Positions 17,327-26,325 of a stretch of DNA of 64,000 nt are shown one piece after another; position 1 is the stretch's first letter; every line of letters begins with the position of its first letter. The notes under the pieces are model-generated. The model ran no database searches. It was not told the DNA's origin and was given only the letters and a program-made list of their open reading frames with translations. The position numbers and the translations under genes were made by a program. This stretch comes from Candidatus Bathyarchaeota archaeon. Its GTDB lineage: Archaea; Thermoproteota; Bathyarchaeia; JAPDIZ01. The stretch is from contig JAPDIZ010000002.1 of NCBI GenBank assembly GCA_029259355.1, forward strand, positions 434,001 to 498,000, in the 5' to 3' direction.

Positions 17327-18385
17327 CTACAGGATGGGGAGGGGGAGCCCCATACCACCTCTGAAGTACTTGCCTCTTACGGGGATGGAGTATCCGCAGA
17401 AATTGCAGCGGTTTTGCTCGTTTAGCTCCCATTTGGATATGGCAAAGCCATACCTGCCTATGATGAGCTTTCCACACCCGGGACAATAGGTGTTTTCGTA
17501 TCTGTGTCCCGGAACGTTTCCTATCAGCACGTACCTAAGCCCCACCTCCATCGCTACCTCACAAGCCTTCTCCAGCGTAGATACCGGTGTAGACGGCAGG
17601 TCTACCATCCTGTAGTTGGGGTGGAAGCGGAGGAGGTGGAAGGGGGTGTCTCTGCCCAGCTTATCCCTTATCCATTCAGCTAGCGCGCGCACGTCTTCAA
17701 GGCTGTCTCCATACTTGGGCACTACCAAGTTAGTTATCTCTATGTGTACGTCTCGCTTCTTGAGCTCGAGCACGCACTCATAGATTGGCTCTACGTCAGG
17801 GACTGCAGCGAATCGCTTGTAGAACTCGGGGTTTCCCGATGCCTTGAAGTCTACGGTGGCTGCGTCCAAGAACTCAGAGACATATTCCACCGCCTCGGGG
17901 GTTAGGTATCCGTTGGTTACGTAGGTGTTGAAGAGCCCTTTCTGCTTTGCGAGAACTCCTATGTCGTGGGTGTATTCGATGAAGACTGTTGGCTCGTTGT
18001 AGGTATAGGAAATCCCTTGACACCTATACCTCTCAGCAAACTCCACCATTTTCTTGGGAGGAATATCGGCGCCTATGATCTCGGTTTCTTGGCTAAGAGA
18101 CCAGTTGCAGCAGTACTGACAGCGAAAGTTGCAGCCAACGGTTCCTATAGACAAAACCGTGGAGCCTGGGTTGAAGAAGTCGAGAGGCTTTTTGAGAATA
18201 GGGTCAGCGTTTACAGCAGCAGGTTTTCCATAGACCAAAGAATGGAGAGAGCCCTCTTTGTTTTCTCTCACTCCGCAGAAGCCTCTCCTACCTTCCTCAA
18301 TCACGCAGCGCCTTGCGCAAGCTATGCACCTAACTCGCTTGCCACTTAGTTCCTCATACAGCACCTCTACCTTCAGAGAAACCAC
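17327..18385 (-). CDS. amrS: AmmeMemoRadiSam-type radical SAM enzyme (COG1180)
   Basis: The N-terminal cluster CIACARRCVIEEGRRGFCGV is followed by SAM-cluster motif CNFRCQYCCNW near residue 85, YTYNEPTVFIEYTHDIGVLA and DFKASGNPEFYKRF. A C-terminal rubredoxin-like pair, CPGCGKLIIG and CNFCGYSIPV, is typical of archaeal members. The family often co-occurs with Memo and AMMECR1 proteins in an uncharacterised radical reaction, but neither partner is in this window. Length (352) is normal. Confidence 0.88.
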   Translation of the reverse strand: MVSLKVEVLYEELSGKRVRCIACARRCVIEEGRRGFCGVRENKEGSLHSLVYGKPAAVNADPILKKPLDFFNPGSTVLSIGTVGCNFRCQYCCNWSLSQETEIIGADIPPKKMVEFAERYRCQGISYTYNEPTVFIEYTHDIGVLAKQKGLFNTYVTNGYLTPEAVEYVSEFLDAATVDFKASGNPEFYKRFAAVPDVEPIYECVLELKKRDVHIEITNLVVPKYGDSLEDVRALAEWIRDKLGRDTPFHLLRFHPNYRMVDLPSTPVSTLEKACEVAMEVGLRYVLIGNVPGHRYENTYCPGCGKLIIGRYGFAISKWELNEQNRCNFCGYSIPVRGKYFRGGMGLPLPIL

Positions 18386-18407
18386 CAGCCATCATCAAGC
18401 AGTAGAA

Positions 18408-18998
18408 CTAAGACTCTTTGGGGACCATCTCCATCAAGCAATCTACCTCGCCCTCACCCACGAACTCGTGTCGAAACGTTTTTGCAACAAACTCCTTCCC
18501 AACTGCCTCCTCCACAACAGCAGTTAGAATAGAAGCTCTGTAGCAAACGAGTGGAGCATTTTGCGTAGCTAGCGAAGCTTGTTGAGCTTCAAGCTTCCCC
18601 ATTGCTTGAAGAATCTCTACAATCTCTACATCTACACCGGTTATTATTTCTATCAGCTCCTCGTCGTTGAAGGCGGGGAGCCTCCTTATACCGTGCTGAA
18701 CCATCATCGAAGCAGCTTCCTCCACATCAGGTGATGCATCTATGGTGATGAGGGGGCTCGTCATAATGTCCTTTACGGCTATGCTGCAAGGATCTATGCA
18801 CTGCACCAATACCTTGTTGAGAATGTCATGCTCAGTTACTATACCAGTCAGCTTTCCATCGACCCTAACTGGCGCCTCACCCACTCCTTTGTCAACGATT
18901 TCTCTCGCTACATCAGCTACGGTAGCGTTTCCATCTACAATAAGCGGTTTTTGCACGAGGTTCTTGATCTCTATTTCGAGAGCCCCCCAAGGAAACAT
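18408..18998 (-). CDS. Tandem CBS-domain protein
   Basis: Two CBS repeats are visible: TVADVAREIVDKGVGEAPV with LTGIVTEHDILNKVL, and VKDIMTSPLITIDASPDVEE with AASMMVQHGIRRLPAFNDEE and IIEIITGVDVEIVEILQAM. A CBS pair forms an adenosyl-nucleotide sensor (AMP, ATP or SAM). The C-terminal 60 residues (QASLATQNAPLVCYRASILT) have no catalytic motif I recognise. It lies 22 bases upstream of the AmmeMemoRadiSam gene on the same strand and could sense SAM or energy state for it; that is inference. Confidence 0.85.
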   Translation of the reverse strand: MFPWGALEIEIKNLVQKPLIVDGNATVADVAREIVDKGVGEAPVRVDGKLTGIVTEHDILNKVLVQCIDPCSIAVKDIMTSPLITIDASPDVEEAASMMVQHGIRRLPAFNDEELIEIITGVDVEIVEILQAMGKLEAQQASLATQNAPLVCYRASILTAVVEEAVGKEFVAKTFRHEFVGEGEVDCLMEMVPKES

Positions 18999-19080
18999 AA
19001 TGTTCGAAGTTCGAACACCTTTTTTACCACTATAGATTCGGGGGATAGCTTAATTACTTAACGCTTTACCACGATTCACA

Positions 19081-19328
19081 GAACCACAAGCCCCCATGGA
19101 TGGACAATACATGCCAAAAGAGGAAAAACGAAGTCAAAAGTGGGTGAAGAGCTGCATCGCCGAGTCTCCATTATCAAGTGTACAAGCGACCTCATCAAAA
19201 ACTGCGAAGTATCCGGGTTTAACCTAATGGGTTACCTCTGAGGATGCTAGAAGCAGATGTTTGAGTTTTTCCTTGAAAACACGCTTATAGGCTTCTCCAT
19301 AGTCTCGCCTTGAGTGGTGCTTCTAGGA
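19081..19328. other. Gene debris, no intact frame
   Basis: Short plus-strand pieces have natural-looking composition (for example MPKEEKRSQK followed in another frame by VGEELHRRVSIIKCTSDLIK and NCEVSGFNLMGYL) but are split by stops and shifts. No promoter, RNA or intact gene is seen. It appears to be the upstream part of the same decayed region as the next two entries. Confidence 0.35.
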
Positions 19329-20004
<676 letters not shown>

Positions 20005-20264
20005 CGAGAAGATTCTGCCCACTTTGTGGCTAAGGAGTGGCTTAAACAAATTTATGCTAATTTTTCTTTTATATCTCTACACTTTATTGACATTTTTGTG
20101 TAAAAGAGGCTCTGAGATATGCACATTGGCGTATAACGCAGGGCATGTAGTATTAATAATTTCAAATTTTTTGCTACTAAAGAGCTCCAAGCTTTGACTC
20201 CTACTAATCAATTAGTTGTTTGTACCTTAAGAGGGATATGAGAAGCTGAGGTGAAGCTCTCTCC
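20005..20264. other. Non-coding spacer before the ECF module
   Basis: No gene is seen. The stretch is AT-rich from about 20050 to 20200, ending in a GAGGTG (about 20248) that serves as ribosome site for the next gene. A CCTTAAG box near 20225 could be its TATA element. Confidence 0.3.
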
Positions 20265-20822
20265 TTGGAAATGATCGTCTACGAAAAGCTTGACCTCACT
20301 AGATTCATCGCTTACGCAGCTATGGCGTCTGCAGTGACCGCCGTTGGCTTTTTGCTCACAGCGCCCATCCCGCTGATACCGGGGGCAATACACTGGAGAG
20401 TCCTCGCTTTTCTACCCTGTGTGTTTGGCGTCTTGCTCGGACCAGCCACAGGCTTCGTTGCTGGAGCGGTGGGGAACACCCTGTGGGCTCTTCTCGGAGG
20501 CTACTTTAACGCTGCTACACCTATCTTCGACTTGGTTGGAGTAGGGCTTACGGGGCTTATCCCTGGTTTGTTCGTCAAACCCCACGAGTGCTTAGAGAAG
20601 CGGGGCCTAGCGAAAGCAGCTGTGGTGTCCCTAGTATCTGGAGTGATAATGGTTCCGATAGTGGCTGTTGGCTTCGACTGGGTTGGCGTAGCGCCGTTTT
20701 GGCCAGCTGTGTATATGCTCGCGCTAAGCGATCTACCACCGATACTCATCGGTACGCCCATTGCACTCGCTGCGGTAACTCCGACGCTCCTCAGGCGAGG
20801 AATGCTTAGGTGGAGGCTGTAG
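20265..20822 (+). CDS. ECF transporter substrate-binding (S) component
   Basis: A 185-residue polytopic membrane protein with about five to six segments and the Ala/Gly-rich pattern of ECF S subunits: LTRFIAYAAMASAVTAVGFL, RVLAFLPCVFGVLLGPATGF and VAGAVGNTLWALLGGYFNAA. It directly precedes a fused ECF ATPase and an EcfT gene, which fixes the assignment. TTG at 20265 is preceded by GAGGTG at suitable spacing; an ATG at 20271 is the alternative. Substrate is not readable. The following phosphoribosyltransferase suggests a nucleobase-like or vitamin substrate, as an inference. Confidence 0.85.
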   Translation: MEMIVYEKLDLTRFIAYAAMASAVTAVGFLLTAPIPLIPGAIHWRVLAFLPCVFGVLLGPATGFVAGAVGNTLWALLGGYFNAATPIFDLVGVGLTGLIPGLFVKPHECLEKRGLAKAAVVSLVSGVIMVPIVAVGFDWVGVAPFWPAVYMLALSDLPPILIGTPIALAAVTPTLLRRGMLRWRL

Positions 20823-20827
20823 GCTAA

Positions 20828-22297
20828 GTGCTGCACACCCTCGAAGCCACCAACCTTTTTTGCTCCTATGATTCGAAGCCTATTCTTCGAGGCGTTTCGC
20901 TAAGGGTTTGCTCTGGAGAAGCAGTTGCGGTAGTTGGAAAGAGCGGCTCTGGGAAAACGACCTTAGCCAAGTGCTTGGCTGGGCTAATCCCCCACAGAAT
21001 CAGTGCTTTCTTAGAAGGTGCTGTGCTCATTGATGGAATGAATATGTCTCGGATGGATTTCAGAGAAGTCGTCAAGCACGTGGGCTTTGTCATGGAGGAG
21101 TACGAAGCTCAGATCTTTGGCTTAACCGTTGAGGAAGACATAGTCTTTGGTCTGGAGAACCTAGGGCTTCTTAGGGAAGAAATTGCACAAAGGCTTGAGT
21201 GGGCTCTGAAGTCGTTTGGGCTGTGGGACAGGAGAGACAGCCACATCTTTGAGCTCTCTGGTGGGCTTAAGCAGAGGCTCGCACTAGCTGCAGCTGCAGC
21301 GATGCAACCGAACTTCTTGATACTTGACAACCCAACAGCAAACCTAGATTGGGTTGGAGTCAATAGGCTTGCCGATGCTATTGAGCACCTTAAGAGAAAT
21401 GGCTGCGGAGTGGTAGCTACGCTTAGGAAGTTAAAGGGACTTGAGACGTGCTTCGACCAAATCTATAGGCTGGAAGAAGGCATCTTGAGGAAGCTTGGCG
21501 AAGCTAGGGAGTTTCGCTTCGGATGCTTCGAAAAACCGCCCCTCACGCGCACCCAAGACAGATCCAAAGCTGTTAAAGTCGAGAACCTCTGGTTCCGATA
21601 CGACAGTGACTACGTGCTAAAAGGCGTTAATCTGGAGGTTTTTGAAGGAGAGGTCCTCTCCATCATGGGGTGCAACGGATCAGGCAAGACTACGTTGGTT
21701 AAGCACTTCAATGGGCTTCTTAAGCCAACTAAGGGAAGAGTCGTTGTGTGCGGCTTGGACACCACCGGCAAAGCTCCCTCAGAGCTAGCCAAGTACGTGG
21801 GCTTCGCCTTCCAAGACCCGAGCAAACACATGTTTGCGGAAACAGTGTGGGAGGAGGTGTTGTTTGGTTGTCGATGCCTAGGGCTTCCCAAAGAGAACGC
21901 CGAGAGAGCTCTTAAGCTGATGGGAATCGAGGAACTTCGCCAAAGAGATCCTTACTCGCTGAGCATGGGGGAGAAGGTTAGAGTAGCTTTAGCCTCAGCG
22001 CTGGCCTCTGACCCAAAGGTTTTGGTACTCGACGAGCCCACCACCGGTCAAGACGAGGAGCTGTTGGCAGACTTGGCGAAGGTGTTGCTTAAGCTTAAGA
22101 GGATAGGCAAAGCTGTTGTCGTCGTCACCCATGACTCTGACTTCGCATCTACGGTCTCTGACAAAGTTGTCGTGCTCGCTGAGGGCGAAGTATTAGCGTA
22201 CGGAGAAGCAGCTGAGGTGTTATCTAGCCAGCTGCTCCTCGGGCAAGCTGGGTTAGAGCCTCCTCACGTAGAGGTGCTGCCGAGTGTATTGGGTTAG
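20828..22297 (+). CDS. ECF transporter fused ATPase (two ABC domains)
   Basis: Two complete ABC ATPase domains are fused in 489 residues. Domain 1 has Walker A VVGKSGSGKTTLAKCLAGL and a signature-like ELSGGLKQRLALAAA, but Walker B is LILDNPTANLD, with Asn replacing the catalytic Glu. Domain 2 has MGCNGSGKTTLVKHFNGL, SLSMGEKVRVALASAL and VLDEPTTGQD with the Glu intact. One consensus and one degenerate site is common in such pairs. It energises the S component in the cytoplasm together with EcfT. It begins with GTG 20828, 5 bases after the S gene, and overlaps ecfT by 14 bases. Confidence 0.92.
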   Translation: MLHTLEATNLFCSYDSKPILRGVSLRVCSGEAVAVVGKSGSGKTTLAKCLAGLIPHRISAFLEGAVLIDGMNMSRMDFREVVKHVGFVMEEYEAQIFGLTVEEDIVFGLENLGLLREEIAQRLEWALKSFGLWDRRDSHIFELSGGLKQRLALAAAAAMQPNFLILDNPTANLDWVGVNRLADAIEHLKRNGCGVVATLRKLKGLETCFDQIYRLEEGILRKLGEAREFRFGCFEKPPLTRTQDRSKAVKVENLWFRYDSDYVLKGVNLEVFEGEVLSIMGCNGSGKTTLVKHFNGLLKPTKGRVVVCGLDTTGKAPSELAKYVGFAFQDPSKHMFAETVWEEVLFGCRCLGLPKENAERALKLMGIEELRQRDPYSLSMGEKVRVALASALASDPKVLVLDEPTTGQDEELLADLAKVLLKLKRIGKAVVVVTHDSDFASTVSDKVVVLAEGEVLAYGEAAEVLSSQLLLGQAGLEPPHVEVLPSVLG

Positions 22298-23033
22298 CCG
22301 CAGAAAAGCCCCGCTCACCTTTCTAGACCCGAGGGCTAGGCTTGTGCTAACTGCCTCGCTGGTTGCGCTGGCCTTCTTAGCAACTTCGCTGATCGCACTT
22401 ATCCCGCTGGTGCTGGCATCGCTAGCCCTTGTAGTGGTAGGAGGCGTTGGCCGCAGGGTTTTAGCCATGTCGAAGGTGCTAGTTCCCATGGTTTTGGTCG
22501 CATTTGTCCTTTGGACCTATCTGCAGAGCTATTCCCTATTCTACAGAGGAGAGGGGAGTTCCCCTGAGTTTGGGGCATTTATGGCGCTTAGGCTAGTGGT
22601 GCTACTCCTCGTGCCAATGGTCTTCGCAATGACCACCACGCCCAGCGAACTTGTCTACGCCCTTGAGTCACTTAGGCTGCCGAGAAGCTTAGTGTTTTTG
22701 TTTGGGCTGAGCTTAAGGCATACTACTACCATGGCCGATGAGTACAGAGCGATTAAGGAAGCTCAGCTGTCGAGAGGGCTAGCAATGGACCGAGGCTTCC
22801 TGCTCAAAAGGATTAGAAACTATGTACCCGTGCTTATACCGCTTGTAGTGAGAAGCGTTGAGATGGCTGAGAAGGTTGCGCTCGCCATGGAGTTCAAGCT
22901 GTATGGCTTTGCCAAGAGGAGGACGAGGTTTTTCGCGAGAAAGCTTGGGGTGGTTGACTTGGTGGTAATAGCTTCGTCTCTTATCCTCGTTAGTATTTGC
23001 CTATATCTTAGGCTTGTCTGCGGAAGTGTTTAG
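22284..23033 (+). CDS. ecfT: ECF transporter transmembrane (T) component
   Basis: Four to five membrane segments are followed by the EcfT coupling-helix motifs with the Ala-Arg-Gly pattern: EAQLSRGLAMDRGF near residue 160 and AMEFKLYGFAKRRTRF near residue 205. The latter differs from the usual ARG/ARG pair by having YGF in the second motif. It links the fused ATPase to S components. GTG 22284 lies inside the end of the ATPase gene, so expression is coupled. Only one EcfT and one ATPase gene are seen, so QueT at 24045 may share them. Confidence 0.9.
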   Translation: MYWVSRRKAPLTFLDPRARLVLTASLVALAFLATSLIALIPLVLASLALVVVGGVGRRVLAMSKVLVPMVLVAFVLWTYLQSYSLFYRGEGSSPEFGAFMALRLVVLLLVPMVFAMTTTPSELVYALESLRLPRSLVFLFGLSLRHTTTMADEYRAIKEAQLSRGLAMDRGFLLKRIRNYVPVLIPLVVRSVEMAEKVALAMEFKLYGFAKRRTRFFARKLGVVDLVVIASSLILVSICLYLRLVCGSV

Positions 23034-23035
23034 CT

Positions 23036-23632
23036 GTGGAGCTGATTAGACCTTATAGAGGAGAGAAGTTTTTCGAGATAGAGGTTTGTGGGCTGAGGAG
23101 AAGGCTTCCCATAGTCCAGGTTGGAGAAGGTGTGTGGATAGCCTCCAACGCGGAGCTAGTGTTTGGAGATGTAGAGTTCATATCAACGGTTTCGGAAGAG
23201 CTGGCGAGGAGAGCCTCCCAGTATGCACCAGAGGTTATAGTCACGCCCGAAGCAAAAGCGCTTGCGCTCGCTTACGCGCTTTCCAGAAGCCTCGGGCACA
23301 GCAGGTATGTTGTGGCTAGGAAAAGCGTCAAGGCGTATATGGGGGAGGTTATCGTCGAGGAAGTCAAGTCCATAACAACTAAGGAGCCGCAAATTCTGGT
23401 GTTAACGAAAGACGACGCAAGGAAGATTGCAGGAAAAAGGGTTTGCTTATTCGACGACGTCGTATCAACGGGGGGGACGATAGCGGCTTTGGAAAAGCTC
23501 GTCAAGCGAGCAGGAGGGGACGTGGTCTGTAGAGCAGCTGTTTGGCTAGAGGGAACGTGGTACGATCCAGAGAACCTCATCTACCTATCGACGCTTCCGG
23601 TGTTCGTTGAGGAAAAAGCAGAAGAGACGTAG
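23036..23632 (+). CDS. Phosphoribosyltransferase (purine PRTase-like)
   Basis: A type I phosphoribosyltransferase with the PRPP-binding motif VCLFDDVVSTGGTIAALEKL near residue 138 and VIVTPEAKALALAYALSRSL, as in adenine/xanthine PRTases. It would join PRPP to a base entering from salvage. GTG 23036 starts 2 bases after the ecfT stop, so it belongs to the same operon and probably traps the imported base. The base itself cannot be identified by eye. Confidence 0.87.
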   Translation: MELIRPYRGEKFFEIEVCGLRRRLPIVQVGEGVWIASNAELVFGDVEFISTVSEELARRASQYAPEVIVTPEAKALALAYALSRSLGHSRYVVARKSVKAYMGEVIVEEVKSITTKEPQILVLTKDDARKIAGKRVCLFDDVVSTGGTIAALEKLVKRAGGDVVCRAAVWLEGTWYDPENLIYLSTLPVFVEEKAEET

Positions 23633-23636
23633 CCTA

Positions 23637-23864
23637 CTACCACCTTGCGTGCACGTCTACGATTTTCGCCTTTCTTAGAACCGCCTTTACGACATCGGAC
23701 TTGTCCGTAAAGACACTGACTCTCCCATCCGGGTGCCTCTTCATCACTATATCGATCCTCTTCTCCACAGGGTTAGAGAGCAGCACACCGACTGGAAGCT
23801 CTATCCTCTCATAGCCTACGAGGTTTAGCTCAGGCTCTCGCTCCAGCACAAGCTCTACGATCAT
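23637..23864 (-). CDS. Small conserved-looking protein, unknown
   Basis: A 75-residue beta/alpha protein (MIVELVLEREPELNLVGYER to AVLRKAKIVDVHARW) with no cysteine cluster or membrane segment. An upstream in-frame ATG at 23909 would make 90 residues, but a strong TATA-like ACTTATAAAT lies inside that extension (about 23888-23897), about 25 bases upstream of the ATG at 23864. Transcription would then begin near 23864, so the shorter form is more likely and leaderless. No family recognised. Confidence 0.55.
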   Translation of the reverse strand: MIVELVLEREPELNLVGYERIELPVGVLLSNPVEKRIDIVMKRHPDGRVSVFTDKSDVVKAVLRKAKIVDVHARW

Positions 23865-23885
23865 GGCACGAGCATGCGCATACCC

Positions 23886-23897
23886 ACATTTATAAGT
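23886..23897 (-). promoter_or_regulatory. TATA box, possibly bidirectional
   Basis: On the minus strand AAAAAG precedes ACTTATAAAT, matching a BRE plus TATA arrangement for the 75-aa gene. The core TTATAA is symmetric, and on the plus strand TTTATAAG stands about 28 bases before the folded queT leader, so one box may serve both directions. Confidence 0.5.
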
Positions 23898-23916
23898 CTT
23901 TTTCCTCATTCATAAG

Positions 23917-24044
23917 CTGGGCTGAGCAGCCCCGGCGGGTCGGTTTCCGCCGTTACCGAGAGAGCCCCCTCTCGGGATGATGGGTGGGGGTTCGATGAGG
24001 GAAATCCGCGTATGCCCGCAGAAGTGGGCTAGGGGGTGTGTCTA
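23917..24044 (+). ncRNA. Structured leader of queT, riboswitch candidate
   Basis: Four hairpins can be drawn in 128 bases: GGGCT(23919-23923)/AGCCC(23928-23932); CGGCGGG(23933-23939) with TCCGCCG(23946-23952); CCGAGAG(23956-23962)/CTCTCGG(23969-23975); GCCCGC(24014-24019)/GTGGGC(24024-24029). The third hairpin exposes CCCC in its loop. That can pair with the queT ribosome site AGGGGG (24031-24036) or with GGGTGGGGG at 23982-23990. Mutually exclusive pairing over the ribosome site is what a translation-control riboswitch does. It does not match any riboswitch class I know by eye. Confidence 0.5.
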
Positions 24045-24524
24045 GTGGAATTACGAGCTAAAACTGCTGCTCTTACAGCGATTCTCGCAACTCTGTACGC
24101 GGTTGGCGTCATCGCTTTAGCTCCAGTAAGCTTTCTTGTAATTCAGTGTAGAGTTGCAGACGCCCTCCTAGCGCTATCTGTGGTCTATGGCTGGTCCGCA
24201 ATTCTCGGAACCACCTTGGGCTGCGTGGTTGCGAACATGTACGGCGGCTTAGGCATAGTGGACATCGTTGGCGGCAGCATCGCAAACTTCGTTGCAACTT
24301 TTGCGGGGTACGTGATCGCCAAGAGAGTTAGAGGAGAGCTGGGGATTTGGCTAGCGCTCATCACTGAGGCACTGATAGTAGCAGCGATCGTCGGAAGCTA
24401 CCTCTCAGTGCTGCTAAACATCCCGCTGTGGCTCTCGCTGCTAGGCATCTTAAGCGGAAGCGTAGTCTCCATCTGCTTGCTCGGATACGCCTTGGTCAAG
24501 GTGGTGAAACGCCTCCAAATATAA
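24045..24524 (+). CDS. queT: QueT-family transporter (queuosine-precursor ECF S component)
   Basis: About five membrane segments. The QueT (DUF988) pattern is ALAPVSFLVIQCRVADALLA and LGTTLGCVVANMYGGLGIVD, with C-R-V-A-D-A-L and N-x-x-x-x-L-G landmarks. Bacterial QueT binds 7-deazaguanine precursors and works with shared EcfA/T parts; here the EcfA-A and EcfT genes lie 1 kb upstream. I choose GTG 24045 (VELRAKTAAL), since AGGGGGTG lies 8 bases ahead; GTG 24036 lies inside that ribosome site. In archaea the imported base could feed archaeosine or another deazaguanine. Confidence 0.85.
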   Translation: MELRAKTAALTAILATLYAVGVIALAPVSFLVIQCRVADALLALSVVYGWSAILGTTLGCVVANMYGGLGIVDIVGGSIANFVATFAGYVIAKRVRGELGIWLALITEALIVAAIVGSYLSVLLNIPLWLSLLGILSGSVVSICLLGYALVKVVKRLQI

Positions 24525-24627
24525 GAAAACCTCCTTCTCTTTCTCCGGGTAAGGGGCGATTTTGCTCAAAGCAGCTTAGCGACACCCCTGCCAAGAACTT
24601 GAGACTTTACAGAAAGACTACCCAAAC

Positions 24628-24640
24628 GCTTAAAAGTAAA
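24628..24640 (+). promoter_or_regulatory. TATA-like box before the trpB2 leader / RNA
   Basis: GCTTAAAAGTAAA is an archaeal TATA-type sequence placed about 28 bases before the start of the strongly folded GC-rich segment at about 24657. Confidence 0.45.
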
Positions 24641-24656
24641 ACTGTAGCGACTATGA

Positions 24657-24815
24657 AGAAGCTGGGCGCGGGGCGGTAGCGTGCAAACCGAGACTATCTC
24701 CGCGACTTCTTCTCTCGTTCGGGTAGCTACTTGGCTCCGCGCCTGGTGGCGCTGGTAGAGGGGCGGCTACCTCGTCAGAGACGAGGGCCGCCGCTTTCTG
24801 GGGGTTTTGTTGTAT
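24657..24815 (+). ncRNA. Strongly folded RNA candidate upstream of trpB2
   Basis: GGCGCGG (24665-24671) pairs with CCGCGCC (24737-24743), and inside it GTAGC (24676-24680) pairs with GCTAC (24726-24730), forming a long closing stem. A second hairpin has GGCGGC (24762-24767)/GCCGCC (24787-24792) stacked on CCTCGTC (24770-24776)/GACGAGG (24780-24786). It is followed by GGGGGTTTTGTTG, which resembles a terminator. No coding frame runs through, and the GC content is well above the flanks. It may be a stand-alone RNA or a leader controlling trpB2, about 57 bases further on. It is not 5S, SRP or tRNA as far as I can see. Confidence 0.5.
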
Positions 24816-24871
24816 GAAAGAGCAAACTATTCTCCCCATTCTCTCGCTACCGCTTTGGGAGGGGTTGCGTA

Positions 24872-26260
24872 GTGGATAGGAGAGCTATTTTGCTGGAGCC
24901 AGACGACATACCAAAGCAGTGGTATAACATCCTACCAGATTTGCCAAAGCCTCTTCCACCACCTATAAACCCTGCGACGCGAGAGCCAGCTAAGCCAGAG
25001 GAGCTCGAAGCGATCTTTGCAAAAGAGCTTATTCGACAGGAGATGAATCAGGAGCGCTGGATACCGATTCCCGAAGAGGTTCGCGAAGTATACTCGATTT
25101 GGAGACCGACGCCTCTCATTAGGGCAACAAGGCTCGAAAAAGCGTTGAAGACCCCAGCAAAAATCTACTACAAGCACGAGGGCATTAGCCCACCCGGTAG
25201 CCATAAGCCCAACACCGCCGTTGCCCAAGCCTACTACAATATGGTGGAGGGTATTGAGAGACTGACCACCGAGACAGGAGCTGGGCAGTGGGGATCTGCC
25301 CTCGCCTTCGGCTGCATGCTCTTCGGGCTAAAGGCCACAATATACATGGTTAAGGCCAGTTATTACCAGAAGCCCTATCGCAAGACATTGATGCAGATAT
25401 GGGGAGCTGAGGTTTATCCAAGCCCAAGCGACAGAACTCAGTACGGAAGAAGCGTGTTGGAGAAAGACCCTGATAGCCCTGGGAGCCTAGGGATAGTAAT
25501 AAGCGAAGCCATAGAGGATGCCGCCACTCACGAAGACGCTAACTATTCCTTAGGCAGCGTCCTAAACCATGTGCTCCTGCACCAAACCGTTACGGGCTTA
25601 GAGGCGAAGAAGCAGTTTGAGCTGATAGACGACTACCCAGACGTAATCTACGGATGCGTAGGCGGCGGAAGCAGCTTCTCAGGTCTTTACTGGCCCTTCT
25701 ACTACGACAAGATATCTGGCAAAGCGCTGAAGGACGTTGACTTTGTTGCCATCGAACCAACCGCTTGCCCAACTCTTACAGCGGGCGAATATATGTACGA
25801 CCATGGCGACACCGCTCGAATGACCCCACTGCTCAAGATGCACACACTTGGGCATGAGTTCATCCCCCCACCCATCCACGCTGGAGGCTTGAGGTATCAC
25901 GGAGACGCACCAACCTTGTGCTTGCTGGTTAAGGAAGGGGTGGTGAAGGCTAGGGCATACAACCAAGTCGAAGTTTTTGAAGCTGCTGCGCTGTTTGCTA
26001 GGACGGAGGGCTTGGTCCCGGCTCCAGAAACTGCTCATGGCATAAAAGCGCTGATTGATGACGCGATTAAGTGCAGAGAGACTGGTGAGGAGAAGACGCT
26101 TTTGCTAATGTTCAGTGGACACGGCCACTTCGACATGCAAGCATACGAAGACTTCTTCGAGGGAAAGCTACCGCCCTACGAATACCCCAAGAAAGCTGTC
26201 AAGAAGTCCATCGAGAAGTTGAAGAAGCTGTATCCGTGGATTATGCAGCTACCCTACTAA
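24872..26260 (+). CDS. trpB: Tryptophan synthase beta chain, TrpB2 type
   Basis: A PLP enzyme that condenses indole (or another acceptor) with serine. At 462 residues with an N-terminal extension ([20 protein letters not shown]) it belongs to the TrpB2 group. The PLP lysine is in [20 protein letters not shown] near residue 110. [34 protein letters not shown] and [20 protein letters not shown] are present. TrpB2 lacks the residues for docking TrpA, and no trpA or other trp gene is nearby, so it may act alone as an indole-salvaging enzyme. It starts with GTG 24872 after GGGAGGGG. Confidence 0.95.
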   Translation: MDRRAILLEPDDIPKQWYNILPDLPKPLPPPINPATREPAKPEELEAIFAKELIRQEMNQERWIPIPEEVREVYSIWRPTPLIRATRLEKALKTPAKIYYKHEGISPPGSHKPNTAVAQAYYNMVEGIERLTTETGAGQWGSALAFGCMLFGLKATIYMVKASYYQKPYRKTLMQIWGAEVYPSPSDRTQYGRSVLEKDPDSPGSLGIVISEAIEDAATHEDANYSLGSVLNHVLLHQTVTGLEAKKQFELIDDYPDVIYGCVGGGSSFSGLYWPFYYDKISGKALKDVDFVAIEPTACPTLTAGEYMYDHGDTARMTPLLKMHTLGHEFIPPPIHAGGLRYHGDAPTLCLLVKEGVVKARAYNQVEVFEAAALFARTEGLVPAPETAHGIKALIDDAIKCRETGEEKTLLLMFSGHGHFDMQAYEDFFEGKLPPYEYPKKAVKKSIEKLKKLYPWIMQLPY

Positions 26261-26265
26261 AAACC

Positions 26266-26280
26266 CTTTCATTTTTTCCC
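26266..26280 (+). terminator. T-rich terminator after trpB2
   Basis: A T-rich tract (CCCTTTCATTTTTTC) follows the trpB2 stop directly, fitting archaeal termination. Confidence 0.35.
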
Positions 26281-26325
26281 ATAACCAATATTTACCTAGT
26301 GTTTATGATTTTGTTGGTCATAGAC

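Noticed and set aside
23917-24044. RNase P RNA or tRNA in the queT leader
   Set aside because: GAGGGAAAUCC and GCAGAAGUGGGCU faintly recall RNase P conserved regions, but the region is far too short, the segments are too close, and no tRNA cloverleaf closes.
24657-24815. 5S rRNA or SRP RNA
   Set aside because: Length is roughly suitable for 5S, but the conserved 5S loops and the SRP helix 8 motif are absent.
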